Assembly: GCA_003265895.1 (NCBI GenBank) | Contig: QFBS01000010.1 | Span: 1 to 50,968, forward strand | Direction: 5' to 3' | Source: Candidatus Marinamargulisbacteria bacterium SCGC AG-410-N11 | GTDB taxonomy: Bacteria > Margulisbacteria > Marinamargulisbacteria > GCA-2716485 > AG-410-N11 | Length of the DNA: 50,968 bases | Part shown: positions 9,262-17,552 of the stretch, piece after piece | Numbering within the stretch: position 1 is the stretch's first letter | How the letters are laid out: each line of letters begins with the position of its first letter | Position numbers and translations under genes: made by a program | The notes under the pieces: generated by a model | Databases searched by the model: none | Told to the model about the DNA's origin: nothing | Seen by the model: only the letters and a program-made list of their open reading frames with translations

Positions 9262-10251
9262 ATGGGAAATATTTTAGCGATCGAAACATCATGTGATGAA
9301 ACATCTATTTCAGTTATTAAAAATGGAGATACCATTCTTTCCAACATCATTTATTCACAAATCAAACATCACAAAAAGTTTGGAGGAGTGGTTCCTGAAA
9401 TTGCATCTAGAATGCATGCCGAAAAAATACACTCTATTTTAGATCTAGCGTTACAAGAAGCAAATCTAGACTTAGACAATATTCAAAATATCGCTGTAAC
9501 ATACGGACCTGGCTTAGAAGGATCTTTACTCGTAGGCTTAACAATGGCTAAGACCATATCCAGTGTTAAAAAAATACCACTAATTGGAGTAAATCATTTA
9601 GTCGGTCATATTTATGCTCATTTTTTAAGTAAAAAACACCCCCCATTTCCATTTGTAGCCCTAATTGCTTCTGGGGGCCATACCCAACTAATAGAGGTAC
9701 AAAATCATACTAAAATCAAATTAATAGGTGAAACAAGAGATGATGCTGCCGGAGAAGCATTTGATAAAGTTGCTAAATTTCTTAATTTAGGATATCCAGG
9801 AGGACCTATTATAGAAAAAAAGGCAAAAGAAGGGAACTCAAATGCAATTAAATTTCCAAAAGCTCTCTTAAAAGAAGGGTTTGAATTTAGCTTTTCAGGT
9901 CTAAAAACAGCTGTTATTCAAACATGCAATAAAAATAAAAATCTAAAAGTAGAAGATATTTGCGCTAGTTTCCAACATACTGTAGCAGAAACATTAAAAA
10001 TTAAAGCACAGCAAGCGTGCACGTTTACGAAGTCATCTGATTTAGTTCTCGCTGGAGGTGTTTTTGCAAACCAGTATATTATAAGCTATTTCAAAAATCA
10101 GCTAGAACCAAATCATATTAATGTTCATACCATACCACCTGTATTATGTACTGATAATGCAGCTATGATTGGCGCAGCAGCACACTATATGATTAAGCAT
10201 AACATTTATCCCAAATTACCATTAAAATCAACTCCTAACTTAAAAATATGA
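9262..10251 (+). CDS. tsaD: tRNA N6-threonylcarbamoyladenosine transferase subunit TsaD
   Basis: 329 residues, standard for TsaD (Kae1/YgjD). With TsaB, TsaC and TsaE it places threonylcarbamoyl on A37 of ANN-decoding tRNAs. The ASKHA fold is visible: AIETSCDETS at the N-terminus, iron-binding H112 and H116 in NHLVGHIYAH, GGHTQL, DDAAGEAFDKVAK, and the late CTDNAAMIG segment. The start follows a 47-bp gap with a TATAAT box 9 nt before the ATG and no Shine-Dalgarno, so it may have its own near-leaderless transcript. The stop overlaps the rpoN ATG. Confidence 0.95.
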   Translation: MGNILAIETSCDETSISVIKNGDTILSNIIYSQIKHHKKFGGVVPEIASRMHAEKIHSILDLALQEANLDLDNIQNIAVTYGPGLEGSLLVGLTMAKTISSVKKIPLIGVNHLVGHIYAHFLSKKHPPFPFVALIASGGHTQLIEVQNHTKIKLIGETRDDAAGEAFDKVAKFLNLGYPGGPIIEKKAKEGNSNAIKFPKALLKEGFEFSFSGLKTAVIQTCNKNKNLKVEDICASFQHTVAETLKIKAQQACTFTKSSDLVLAGGVFANQYIISYFKNQLEPNHINVHTIPPVLCTDNAAMIGAAAHYMIKHNIYPKLPLKSTPNLKI

Positions 10252-11573
10252 ATTTTCGACAAATAATAAAAACAACACAAATACAAACATTAAAGCAAAC
10301 GCTTACTCCACAACTAATTCAAATGTTAAAAACATTTCATCAACCTTATAAGTCTCTTTTAAATGAAGTTGAACAAACTGCAAAAGAAAATGTATTCATT
10401 GAAGTAAAACAATTCGACCAATTATCGTCCTACGACTATAAAGCTCGAAAAACAAATATCCAAAACTCTGAAGATAAAGATATTTCAGATTATGCTGAAA
10501 GCCCAAAACAAAAAAGCCTATATAATCATTTACACGAACAAATTGAACTACTGTACTTAAATCCCAAAGACTTTAAAATTGCTGAATTAATTATCGAAGA
10601 TATTAATTCCAGAGGGTATCTAGAAAATTATTCAAAAACACAAGAAAAAATAATCAAATCTTTAAATATTAAAGAACGCAAAGTAAACGATATTTTAAAA
10701 ATTATTCAAACATTAGATCCCGAAGGGGTTGGTGCTAGAAACTTAAAAGAATGTTTATTAATTCAATTAAAATCTCATAACTTCGAAAATAAAGAACTTG
10801 AACACCTATTCAAAGAACTAATTGCAAACCATCTAGAAGATATTGGTAATCAAAATTCAAATAAATTAATCAAAAAGTTTAATTTAACAGAAGACGGATT
10901 AAATGCGGCTACCTCTTTTATTAAACAAAATTTAAATCCTAACCCAGGAATTAATTTTTCAAAAACTCAACTAAATTATCATATTATTCCTTCATTTAAA
11001 GTAGACTTCTCCCAAAAAAGACCAATTTTAACAAATCTAGAAAAAACAAAAGGAATTCAAATAAATATTTCGCCCAAATATTTAGAACTTTTAGAAAATA
11101 AGTCCATTGATAAAGAAACAAAAGAGTTTTTAAAAGAACGCTATCAAAAGGCAAAAACACTAGTTGAAAATATTCAAAAAAGACAAGAAACGTTAACAAA
11201 AATGATTTCATACATTATTAATAAACAAACATTATTTTTAGAAAAAGGAATTTTATATTTAGAACCTCTTCTTCAAAAAGAATTATCAGAAAAATTAAAC
11301 ATCAGTCCATCTACAGTTTCCCGAATTGTTTCATCTAAATATATTGAAACACCTCACGGTATGTTTTCATTCAAACAACTCTGTCCAAGAAACCACTTTG
11401 GAAAAACAGCTGAACGATTAAAGCTTATTATTAAAAATATCGTGTCAAACAATATTAAAATTAGCGATGAAAAAATAACTCACTTATTAAATGCTGATAA
11501 TATTCCAATTGCAAGACGAACTGTAACCAAGTATCGATTACTAACAGGATTAAAATCTAGTTTTAAACGTTAA
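10248..11573 (+). CDS. rpoN: RNA polymerase sigma-54 factor
   Basis: 441 residues, normal for RpoN. It directs RNA polymerase to -24/-12 promoters and requires an AAA+ enhancer-binding protein to open them. Region I is Gln/Leu-rich (LTPQLIQMLK at 19-28), region II is acidic and short, then the core-binding domain. A helix-turn-helix near 350-372 (SPSTVSRIV) and the RpoN box ARRTVTKYR at 422-430, which reads the -24 element, close the protein. It is coupled to tsaD by an ATGA overlap. I found no convincing -24/-12 promoter and no enhancer-binding protein in the window, so its regulon lies elsewhere. Confidence 0.95.
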   Translation: MNFRQIIKTTQIQTLKQTLTPQLIQMLKTFHQPYKSLLNEVEQTAKENVFIEVKQFDQLSSYDYKARKTNIQNSEDKDISDYAESPKQKSLYNHLHEQIELLYLNPKDFKIAELIIEDINSRGYLENYSKTQEKIIKSLNIKERKVNDILKIIQTLDPEGVGARNLKECLLIQLKSHNFENKELEHLFKELIANHLEDIGNQNSNKLIKKFNLTEDGLNAATSFIKQNLNPNPGINFSKTQLNYHIIPSFKVDFSQKRPILTNLEKTKGIQINISPKYLELLENKSIDKETKEFLKERYQKAKTLVENIQKRQETLTKMISYIINKQTLFLEKGILYLEPLLQKELSEKLNISPSTVSRIVSSKYIETPHGMFSFKQLCPRNHFGKTAERLKLIIKNIVSNNIKISDEKITHLLNADNIPIARRTVTKYRLLTGLKSSFKR

Positions 11574-11580
11574 TCCAAAA

Positions 11581-11612
11581 AAAGCCAACGAATTAGCTTT
11601 CTTGTCTTTTTA
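11581..11612. terminator. Weak hairpin between convergent rpoN and ispD
   Basis: AAAGC (11581-11585) can pair with GCTTT (11596-11600), followed on the plus strand by a T-rich stretch to 11611 and preceded by A8 (a T-run for the minus strand). The stem is only 5 bp with a 10-nt loop and overlaps the ispD stop, so the call is weak. Confidence 0.3.
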
Positions 11613-12405
11613 AAAAATCAAGAAAGTATAAATCCTCCGAATAGGTTACCTTTATATTGGTTCTATCACCTAAAACAACCTTAATATCAAATCCAAGTCT
11701 TTCGATTAACGTAGCCTCATCTGTAACTGTTCTGGCTTTAGCAGCTTCCCTAAAATAACAAACGTTAACAAATATAATACTAAAAAATCGAAATAGAAAA
11801 GATTCATTAAAAAGAATCGCTATAAAAATAAAATGATAATAAACAAAACTACTAATATTAGATGCACAAAAAACAAGATCCTGCATAAAATAAGATAACT
11901 GTAAAACATTACTATAAAATAACTGCGGTGTTTGAACTGCACATAAAGAAGATCGATCTACGGTTTCTTGAACAATACCTCGTTTAACCTTTTTTATTGT
12001 ATCAGTTAAATCAATCGCTGGAATCGTTGCAAATGACAACTCTTTTTCGTTTAAAACATTATCAATAACATTCTCACTTACGTTAGGTCTAGCCCCATCA
12101 TGAATTAAAATATAATCGGTATCCAAATAATCACAAGCCAACATCACAGAATCTTGACGTGTATTACCACCTTGAATAAATTGAACTGGAAATGGTAAAA
12201 AACTAAAATCCATTTTATCTTTATACTCTAAAAAATCAGACTGATTTAATGTAATAATACAATTCGAAAAAATATCATAATTTTTAAAACAAGATAATGT
12301 ATGTAATAAAATAGGCTTTCCCTTTAAAAGAGTAAATACCTTATTTAAAGCTCCTCCAAAACGGTTGCCACTTCCAGCCGCAGTAATAACAAGCCCTATT
12401 GACAT
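11593..12405 (-). CDS. ispD: 2-C-methyl-D-erythritol 4-phosphate cytidylyltransferase with a 45-residue in-frame insertion
   Basis: 270 residues; the family is usually about 225-235. IspD makes CDP-methylerythritol in the MEP isoprenoid pathway. Present are the CTP-binding loop AAGSGNRFGG (9-18), HDGARP (102-107), DTIK, QTPQ (158-161) and TDEA (228-231), and NIKVTYSEDL near the end. Between QTPQ and TDEA there are 66 residues, while E. coli has 21. The extra 45 (174-218) are strongly hydrophobic and unlike the family, and at DNA level form an exact 135-bp insert between 8-bp direct repeats. All catalytic motifs lie outside it. The start overlaps the trpA stop by 1 nt (TAATG). Whether the insert is tolerated, removed or inactivating cannot be read here. 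Confidence 0.92.
   Translation of the reverse strand: MSIGLVITAAGSGNRFGGALNKVFTLLKGKPILLHTLSCFKNYDIFSNCIITLNQSDFLEYKDKMDFSFLPFPVQFIQGGNTRQDSVMLACDYLDTDYILIHDGARPNVSENVIDNVLNEKELSFATIPAIDLTDTIKKVKRGIVQETVDRSSLCAVQTPQLFYSNVLQLSYFMQDLVFCASNISSFVYYHFIFIAILFNESFLFRFFSIIFVNVCYFREAAKARTVTDEATLIERLGFDIKVVLGDRTNIKVTYSEDLYFLDFLKRQES
11751..11893. repeat. 135-bp in-frame insert in ispD bounded by 8-bp direct repeats
   Basis: TAAAATAA occurs at 11751-11758 and again at 11886-11893, exactly 135 bp apart, one on each edge of the segment that has no counterpart in IspD proteins. Deleting one repeat plus the intervening DNA restores LSYF-REAAKARTVTDEA. The insert is about 21% GC, with the coding strand extremely T-rich. 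It has a small imperfect hairpin near its centre (TAG..GATTC at 11794-11805 against GAATC.CTA at 11814-11822). It could be a mobile palindromic element with target-site duplication, a slippage or recombination product, or a bypassed segment. I found no second copy in this window. Confidence 0.75.
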
Positions 12406-13196
12406 TATGCCTCTGTTTTAAAAAGTTTTACCCGTTTAACAACTTCCTGCACTACTTTTTCTTCATCAGGTAAATATTTGTTTATTATTTTTACAAAGTG
12501 GCTACCAATAATAGCTCCATCAGCAAAAGAGTTAACCAACTTAAACTGTTCTGGTTCACTAATTCCAAAACCAACAACAACAGATATATCTTTAATTGAT
12601 TTAATTTTTTTAACTAATGCATCCAAATTATCAGAAAAACTTACTCTTTCTCCAGTAATTCCAACAGAAGAAATCAAGTAAACAAAACCTGAACTAGATT
12701 TAACAATAGATTCTAACCGATCTTGTCTGCATAATGGAGACACTAAAAAAATCAAATTTACCCCATATACTTTAGAAAATCTAATATATTCATTAGCATC
12801 TTCTACTGCTAAATCAGGGATAATAACACCACCTAAACCAACATCTTTTGCCGATTTAAAAAAACGTTCAATTCCAAAATTATAAATCAAATTAACTGCA
12901 GACATAAATACAAAAGGAACATTCGTTAATTGAGAAAATTCAGAAACTAAGTTAAATGCATCATCTAACCCAATATCTGGTCTATTTCCTAAAGCTCTTT
13001 GATGGGATTCTTGTATAGTTGGGCCATCTGCAATAGGATCAGAAAAAGGAATTCCTAATTCAATAATATCAGCACCTTCGCAAATAAAAGCATTAATCAT
13101 CTTTTTAGTAAAATCCAATGAATGATCACCTAATGTTAAATAAGGAACTAATACATTAGATTCCTTAAAAACATCCTCTAATAACTTAAAGCTCAT
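12405..13196 (-). CDS. trpA: Tryptophan synthase alpha chain
   Basis: 263 residues, normal length. It cleaves indole-3-glycerol phosphate to indole and glyceraldehyde 3-phosphate; indole is channelled to TrpB. The TIM barrel's catalytic pair is E46 and D57 in [30 protein letters not shown], the PDL loop and VGFGIS (phosphate binding) are all present. The ATG lies inside the end of trpB (11-bp overlap), as expected for an equimolar alpha2beta2 complex. The stop overlaps the ispD start. Other trp genes are not in the window. Confidence 0.96.
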   Translation of the reverse strand: MSFKLLEDVFKESNVLVPYLTLGDHSLDFTKKMINAFICEGADIIELGIPFSDPIADGPTIQESHQRALGNRPDIGLDDAFNLVSEFSQLTNVPFVFMSAVNLIYNFGIERFFKSAKDVGLGGVIIPDLAVEDANEYIRFSKVYGVNLIFLVSPLCRQDRLESIVKSSSGFVYLISSVGITGERVSFSDNLDALVKKIKSIKDISVVVGFGISEPEQFKLVNSFADGAIIGSHFVKIINKYLPDEEKVVQEVVKRVKLFKTEA

Positions 13197-14361
13197 ATTG
13201 CATCAATGTCCCCATATCTTTATCCCCTCTTCCAGACAAATTAACTACAACAATACTATTTCCATCAAATAAATGACTTCGTTTTAATATAGCTATCGCG
13301 TGAGACGTCTCTAATGCAGGAATTATCCCTTCCATACGACTCAACCATGAACAACCATCCAAAGCTTCTTTATCTTCTGCGCTCAAAAATTCTATACGAC
13401 CCTCATCTGCTAAATAACTTAACTCTGGACTAACACCTGGGTAGTCTAATCCTGCAGATATAGAGTGTACATTACCAACCTGTCCCGTTTTAGTTTGAAT
13501 TAAATAATTTAAAGAACCATGTAAAACACCAGGTTTCCCTTTAGATAAACTAGCAGCATGACTTCCTGTATCAATCCCTTTACCAGCCGCTTCTACAGCA
13601 ACTAAACGAACAGATTTTTCATCGACAAAATCATAAAAAATCCCCATTGCGTTAGAACCGCCTCCAACACAAGCAACAACAGCATCAGGCATTTTATTTT
13701 CTAATTCAATAATTTGGCTTTTTACTTCCCGACCAATAACACTTTGAAAATCTCTTACAATCATAGGATAAGGATGAGGTCCTAGCACAGAGCCAATAAT
13801 ATAATGTGTATTTTCAACATTCTCCATATAATCTCTCATTGCTTGGGTAGTAGCCTCTTTTAATGTCTTTGATCCAAATGAAACAGCTTCAACCGTTGCC
13901 CCCATTAATCGCATTCTGTATACGTTTAAGGATTGTCTCTCAATATCCTCTTCACCCATGTAAATGGTACAAGGAATCCCCATTAAAGCACAAACCGTAG
14001 CAGTAGCAACACCATGTTGACCAGCTCCCGTTTCAGCTATAATTCTAGATTTATTCATTCTTTTTGCTAATAAAATCTGACCAATTGTATTATTAATTTT
14101 ATGAGCACCTGTATGTAGCAAATCCTCACGTTTTAAATAAACCTTAAAACCTACCTCATTAGAAATTCGTTGCGCTAAAAATAAAGGAGATGGCCGCCCA
14201 ACATATGATTTTAAATAATAAGATAGCTCTTTCTTAAATTCCTCATCATCTTTATAATTTGAATAAACAGTGTTTAGTTCATCAATAGCAGAAAATAGAG
14301 TATCAGGAACAAAACGCCCGCCAAACTTTCCAAAATATCCATTTTCATTTGGAACATTCAT
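13186..14361 (-). CDS. trpB: Tryptophan synthase beta chain
   Basis: 391 residues, a TrpB1-type length. It is a PLP enzyme that condenses indole with serine. The PLP lysine is K88 in HTGAHKINN, followed by AETGAGQHG, the phosphate-binding GGGSNAMG, and the late SGRGDKD loop. The N-terminal [10 protein letters not shown] is typical. The start overlaps the stop of the patatin gene by 4 nt and the 3' end overlaps trpA by 11 nt, so the order patatin, trpB, trpA, ispD looks like one transcript. No trp leader or attenuator is visible because the gene is internal to the operon. Confidence 0.97.
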   Translation of the reverse strand: MNVPNENGYFGKFGGRFVPDTLFSAIDELNTVYSNYKDDEEFKKELSYYLKSYVGRPSPLFLAQRISNEVGFKVYLKREDLLHTGAHKINNTIGQILLAKRMNKSRIIAETGAGQHGVATATVCALMGIPCTIYMGEEDIERQSLNVYRMRLMGATVEAVSFGSKTLKEATTQAMRDYMENVENTHYIIGSVLGPHPYPMIVRDFQSVIGREVKSQIIELENKMPDAVVACVGGGSNAMGIFYDFVDEKSVRLVAVEAAGKGIDTGSHAASLSKGKPGVLHGSLNYLIQTKTGQVGNVHSISAGLDYPGVSPELSYLADEGRIEFLSAEDKEALDGCSWLSRMEGIIPALETSHAIAILKRSHLFDGNSIVVVNLSGRGDKDMGTLMQYEL

Positions 14362-15152
14362 GACAACAAGCTTTTAATTTGATCTAAATTATCATCAACA
14401 ACTTGTTCACCCATCTCAATTAAATAAGCCGATCTCTTAAAATTAAATGAACTAACTCTTTCTTTAACAGGCTTTAAAATAATATCTCCAGACTTATAGG
14501 AAATCTCATGAATACTATTTAACAAACAATCTAACCCTCTATCAATTAATGCTGGCATAAAATGAGGAACCGTTTTTAACGTTACTTGAGGAATCACATC
14601 AACTCCAATAACAACATCCGCTCCCATCTTTTTAACAACTGAGCACGGAATATGAAAAGTAGCTCCACCATCAAAATAATAACGACCATTTAAATTAACC
14701 GGTTCAAATACTCCAGGAAAAGAGGAACTCGCACGAATAGCTTGAGACATACATAACTCTGGATCATTCAAAATAACACCTTCTCCAGATAAAATATCTG
14801 TAACTAAAGCAGTAAATGGAATCTTTGCATCTTTAAACTTAATTTTCCCAATATGTTTTTCAACCAACTTCTGAATAGGCTCTGATGAAAACAATCCCTT
14901 TGTAAATCTAATTTTAAACTTAGCAAAATTTCTCCAAGTTAAATGCTTACAAACATCCACCATTTGATTTAATTCCATTCCAGAGGCATAAAACCCACCT
15001 GCTATAGCGCCGGCACTCGTACCCGAAATGTAATCAATAGAAAACCCTAACTCAACTAATCTCTTAATGATACCAATATGAGCAATACCTCTTGCCCCCC
15101 CACCACCTAATGCTAGCCCTAACGATTTAGTTTGAACAAATGTATTAGACAT
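14358..15152 (-). CDS. Patatin-like phospholipase (RssA/NTE family)
   Basis: 264 residues. The family uses a Ser-Asp dyad to hydrolyse phospholipid or lysophospholipid acyl chains. The oxyanion loop GGGGARG is at 16-22, the nucleophile S46 is in GTSAG, and the catalytic Asp is D161 in [16 protein letters not shown] near 140-152 is typical of bacterial patatins of the RssA type. There is no signal peptide, so it is cytoplasmic or peripheral. It sits 9 bp after the S1 gene and overlaps trpB by 4 bp. The substrate is not known. Its position in a housekeeping operon suggests a membrane-turnover role rather than a secreted toxin. Confidence 0.9.
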   Translation of the reverse strand: MSNTFVQTKSLGLALGGGGARGIAHIGIIKRLVELGFSIDYISGTSAGAIAGGFYASGMELNQMVDVCKHLTWRNFAKFKIRFTKGLFSSEPIQKLVEKHIGKIKFKDAKIPFTALVTDILSGEGVILNDPELCMSQAIRASSSFPGVFEPVNLNGRYYFDGGATFHIPCSVVKKMGADVVIGVDVIPQVTLKTVPHFMPALIDRGLDCLLNSIHEISYKSGDIILKPVKERVSSFNFKRSAYLIEMGEQVVDDNLDQIKSLLS

Positions 15153-15161
15153 ATTGATATT

Positions 15162-16766
15162 TTAAGAAGTAGGATTATCTCCTTCAGTAATACTATGATC
15201 TACAGACTCATCAGTTTTTTCAGACTCTTGAGTATCATTTAAAGTTGTTTCTTTGGCACTATTATTATCTTCCAAAGATACATCTGTTTCTTGACCTACT
15301 ATTTCACTATTATCTTCTTGTTCTACGCTAATACTATCTAATTCAGAATCAATCTGAGATTCAGATGATGTACTAACTTCAGTACCTTCTTTAACATCAA
15401 CAGATTGCTCATTTTCAGCAGAACCCTCTTCACTGGATTGTCGTAAACTAAGTCCAATTTTTTGTTCTTCAGGTTGCAATTTGATAATCTTTACTTCTAC
15501 TTTATCACCAACGTTAACAACATCTTCTACTTTAGTAACATGATTTAATGTTAACTCAGAAATATGAATTAAACCTTCTAACCCATTATCTATATGCATA
15601 AAAGCACCAAATGGTACGATTCTAGTAATTTCACCTTCTATAACTTGACCAAGTTTATATTTTTCACCTACTGTTACCCATGGATCTTCTAATAATTGCT
15701 TCATCCCTAGTGAAACCTTTCGACTATCTTTATCAACGCCTAATATAAAAACTTGTACTGAATCACCTACAGAAACAATATCTGAAGGATGTCGAACTCT
15801 CGACCAAGACAATTCAGATATGTGAACAAGACCTTCTAAACCACCAATATCAACGAAAACACCAAAATCTTTAATACTAGTTACCTTACCAGAGTATACT
15901 TCTCCAACATCTATCGAATCAAATTTAGAAATAACCCCACCTTTTTCTCGTTCACAATGAGCTTTATGAGAAAAAATAATCTTTTTTCGTCGACGATCTA
16001 CTTGTAATAAACATACATCTAAAGACTGTCCAACATAAGTACTCAAATCATCTTCTCTATGTTTAATAACCTGAGATGCAGGAATAAACCCTTTCAACGA
16101 CTTATAACTAGCAACTAAACCACCTTGAACTTTAGAAATAATATCAACTAGAATTGTTTCATTATTATCCAAACTATTTCTTAAGATTTCCCAAGCTTCC
16201 TCAATTTCGAATTTCTTTCTAGATAAAATTATGTATCCTTCTTTACTCTCTAATTTTTCAATAGTAGCTTTTATAGTATCTCCTATATTTACATTATTAA
16301 AATCATCAGACTTATAATCTAAGCTAAAGTTTTGAGTAGAAATAAATCCATCCGACTTATAGTTAAAATCAATTAAAACACCAAATTTCTCTACTTTACG
16401 AACAACACCTTCTACAACATCGCCTTCTTGAAAATCAACAAATGTTGTTTCCAAAGCATCTTCAAAATTAGGCTCAGTCTTTTCGGAAGCAGTTTTATTA
16501 ACAGCCTCAGTTTGAACGTCATCCTTTTTAACAATGCTATTAGTATCCATATTTTCCGTAGATAATTCTTTATTACCCTCATCATTTGAGTCGGAAAAAT
16601 CATTTTCAGTAATATCCGATAATTGTTTAGATAATTCGGGATCAAAACCAGATAGATCACCCATTTTAGTAGCCCCAGATTGACCAATCGTACTCTCAGT
16701 TGATTGAGAAGAATCAAAATCACTTTTTGATGTTTGATACTCCCCTAGTTTTGTTCCTTCACTCAT
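15162..16766 (-). CDS. rpsA: Ribosomal protein S1-like protein with four S1 domains and long acidic tails
   Basis: 534 residues. Four S1/OB RNA-binding domains lie at about 115-184, 203-267, 287-356 and 373-442; the last two are canonical (FGVFVDIGGLEGLVHISEL, FGAFMHIDNGLEGLIHISEL). The first 110 and last 90 residues are Ser/Glu/Asp/Thr-rich and look disordered. Proteobacterial S1 has six domains, whereas four is common in other phyla, where it may bind mRNA loosely or act as a general RNA-binding protein. A GGAGG Shine-Dalgarno precedes the ATG. The gene follows the transglycosylase gene after 96 bp, probably with its own promoter, and runs on into patatin-trpBA-ispD. Whether it is the genuine ribosomal S1 is inferred. 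Confidence 0.88.
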   Translation of the reverse strand: MSEGTKLGEYQTSKSDFDSSQSTESTIGQSGATKMGDLSGFDPELSKQLSDITENDFSDSNDEGNKELSTENMDTNSIVKKDDVQTEAVNKTASEKTEPNFEDALETTFVDFQEGDVVEGVVRKVEKFGVLIDFNYKSDGFISTQNFSLDYKSDDFNNVNIGDTIKATIEKLESKEGYIILSRKKFEIEEAWEILRNSLDNNETILVDIISKVQGGLVASYKSLKGFIPASQVIKHREDDLSTYVGQSLDVCLLQVDRRRKKIIFSHKAHCEREKGGVISKFDSIDVGEVYSGKVTSIKDFGVFVDIGGLEGLVHISELSWSRVRHPSDIVSVGDSVQVFILGVDKDSRKVSLGMKQLLEDPWVTVGEKYKLGQVIEGEITRIVPFGAFMHIDNGLEGLIHISELTLNHVTKVEDVVNVGDKVEVKIIKLQPEEQKIGLSLRQSSEEGSAENEQSVDVKEGTEVSTSSESQIDSELDSISVEQEDNSEIVGQETDVSLEDNNSAKETTLNDTQESEKTDESVDHSITEGDNPTS

Positions 16767-16862
16767 AATAAACCTCCTAAATTACAATAAAATACTTAAT
16801 ATTTTAAATGAAAATATTACTACAATACCATAATTTTGTACAGAGAAATCAAAAAAAAAAGA

Positions 16863-17552
16863 CTATTTTACAGCCTTTTGAGATTTAAGCTTTAATTCTT
16901 CATAATATTTCAAAATATCATTAACATATCCCGTTGTTTTAAGATCTGGAGTGCCTTGTGACTTTACTACATTTGTAAAGCCCTTAAAATAAGAAGCCAA
17001 CGATAACTTCAATTTTTCAGACTCAGATAAAACTTTTAACCCATTATTAGCAGAAACTTGAGTTTCTTTTTGATTCTTTTTCTTCCACTTATCCATCAAA
17101 AATGTTAAATATTGAGTCGTACCTTTAATATTTTCCTTAATATCAAAAGGGTTTGAAATATCCAAAGCTTTAAAATTAAAATCCTTAATCTGCCCCAACC
17201 CCTTAGCTCCTGTAACACTAACCGCTTCCTTATTAAAAGAAGATTCTCTAGCAACTAAAGCAGCCGTAATCTTAGGATCTATACCCATCTCATTACCAAA
17301 CTTCACCAAATAAGCAGATATTTGAGTAATATCTTGATCCTTAATCTTTCGATATCGATCTTTTATATAACTTTTTATTAAATTATAGTCTACCTTCTGA
17401 GAATCACTAAAAGAACTTGTGATTTTGTGTTCAAAATCAACCCAATTGACATTATCTTTTTTTACTTCTCTTGGTTTTACACTAGAATGATCAGGTGTTG
17501 CTGATAAAAATAAAACAAAAATAATTAAACCTGGCACCCAAACCAATGTCAT
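16863..17552 (-). CDS. Secreted lytic transglycosylase (SLT domain)
   Basis: 229 residues. A hydrophobic N-terminus (about 3-19) is a signal peptide or anchor. The lysozyme-like SLT domain has catalytic E103 in ARESSFN, GAKGLGQIK (115-123) and the NIKGTTQYL helix near 143. It cleaves peptidoglycan glycan strands to 1,6-anhydro muropeptides in the periplasm. The C-terminal NDILKYYEEL resembles the end of the goose-lysozyme-type fold. The start ATG overlaps the proS stop (ATGA), an unusual but clear coupling. A T10 run follows the stop without a clear hairpin. Confidence 0.88.
   Translation of the reverse strand: MTLVWVPGLIIFVLFLSATPDHSSVKPREVKKDNVNWVDFEHKITSSFSDSQKVDYNLIKSYIKDRYRKIKDQDITQISAYLVKFGNEMGIDPKITAALVARESSFNKEAVSVTGAKGLGQIKDFNFKALDISNPFDIKENIKGTTQYLTFLMDKWKKKNQKETQVSANNGLKVLSESEKLKLSLASYFKGFTNVVKSQGTPDLKTTGYVNDILKYYEELKLKSQKAVK

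Noticed and set aside
11759-11885. The ispD insert as a mini-intein
   Set aside because: 45 residues is far too short, and there is no Cys/Ser at the first position or His-Asn before the second junction.
16412-16723. 103-codon ORF in another frame of the S1 gene
   Set aside because: It is an out-of-frame reading of the acidic N-terminal tail, Leu/Ile-rich by frame shift, with no start signal of its own.
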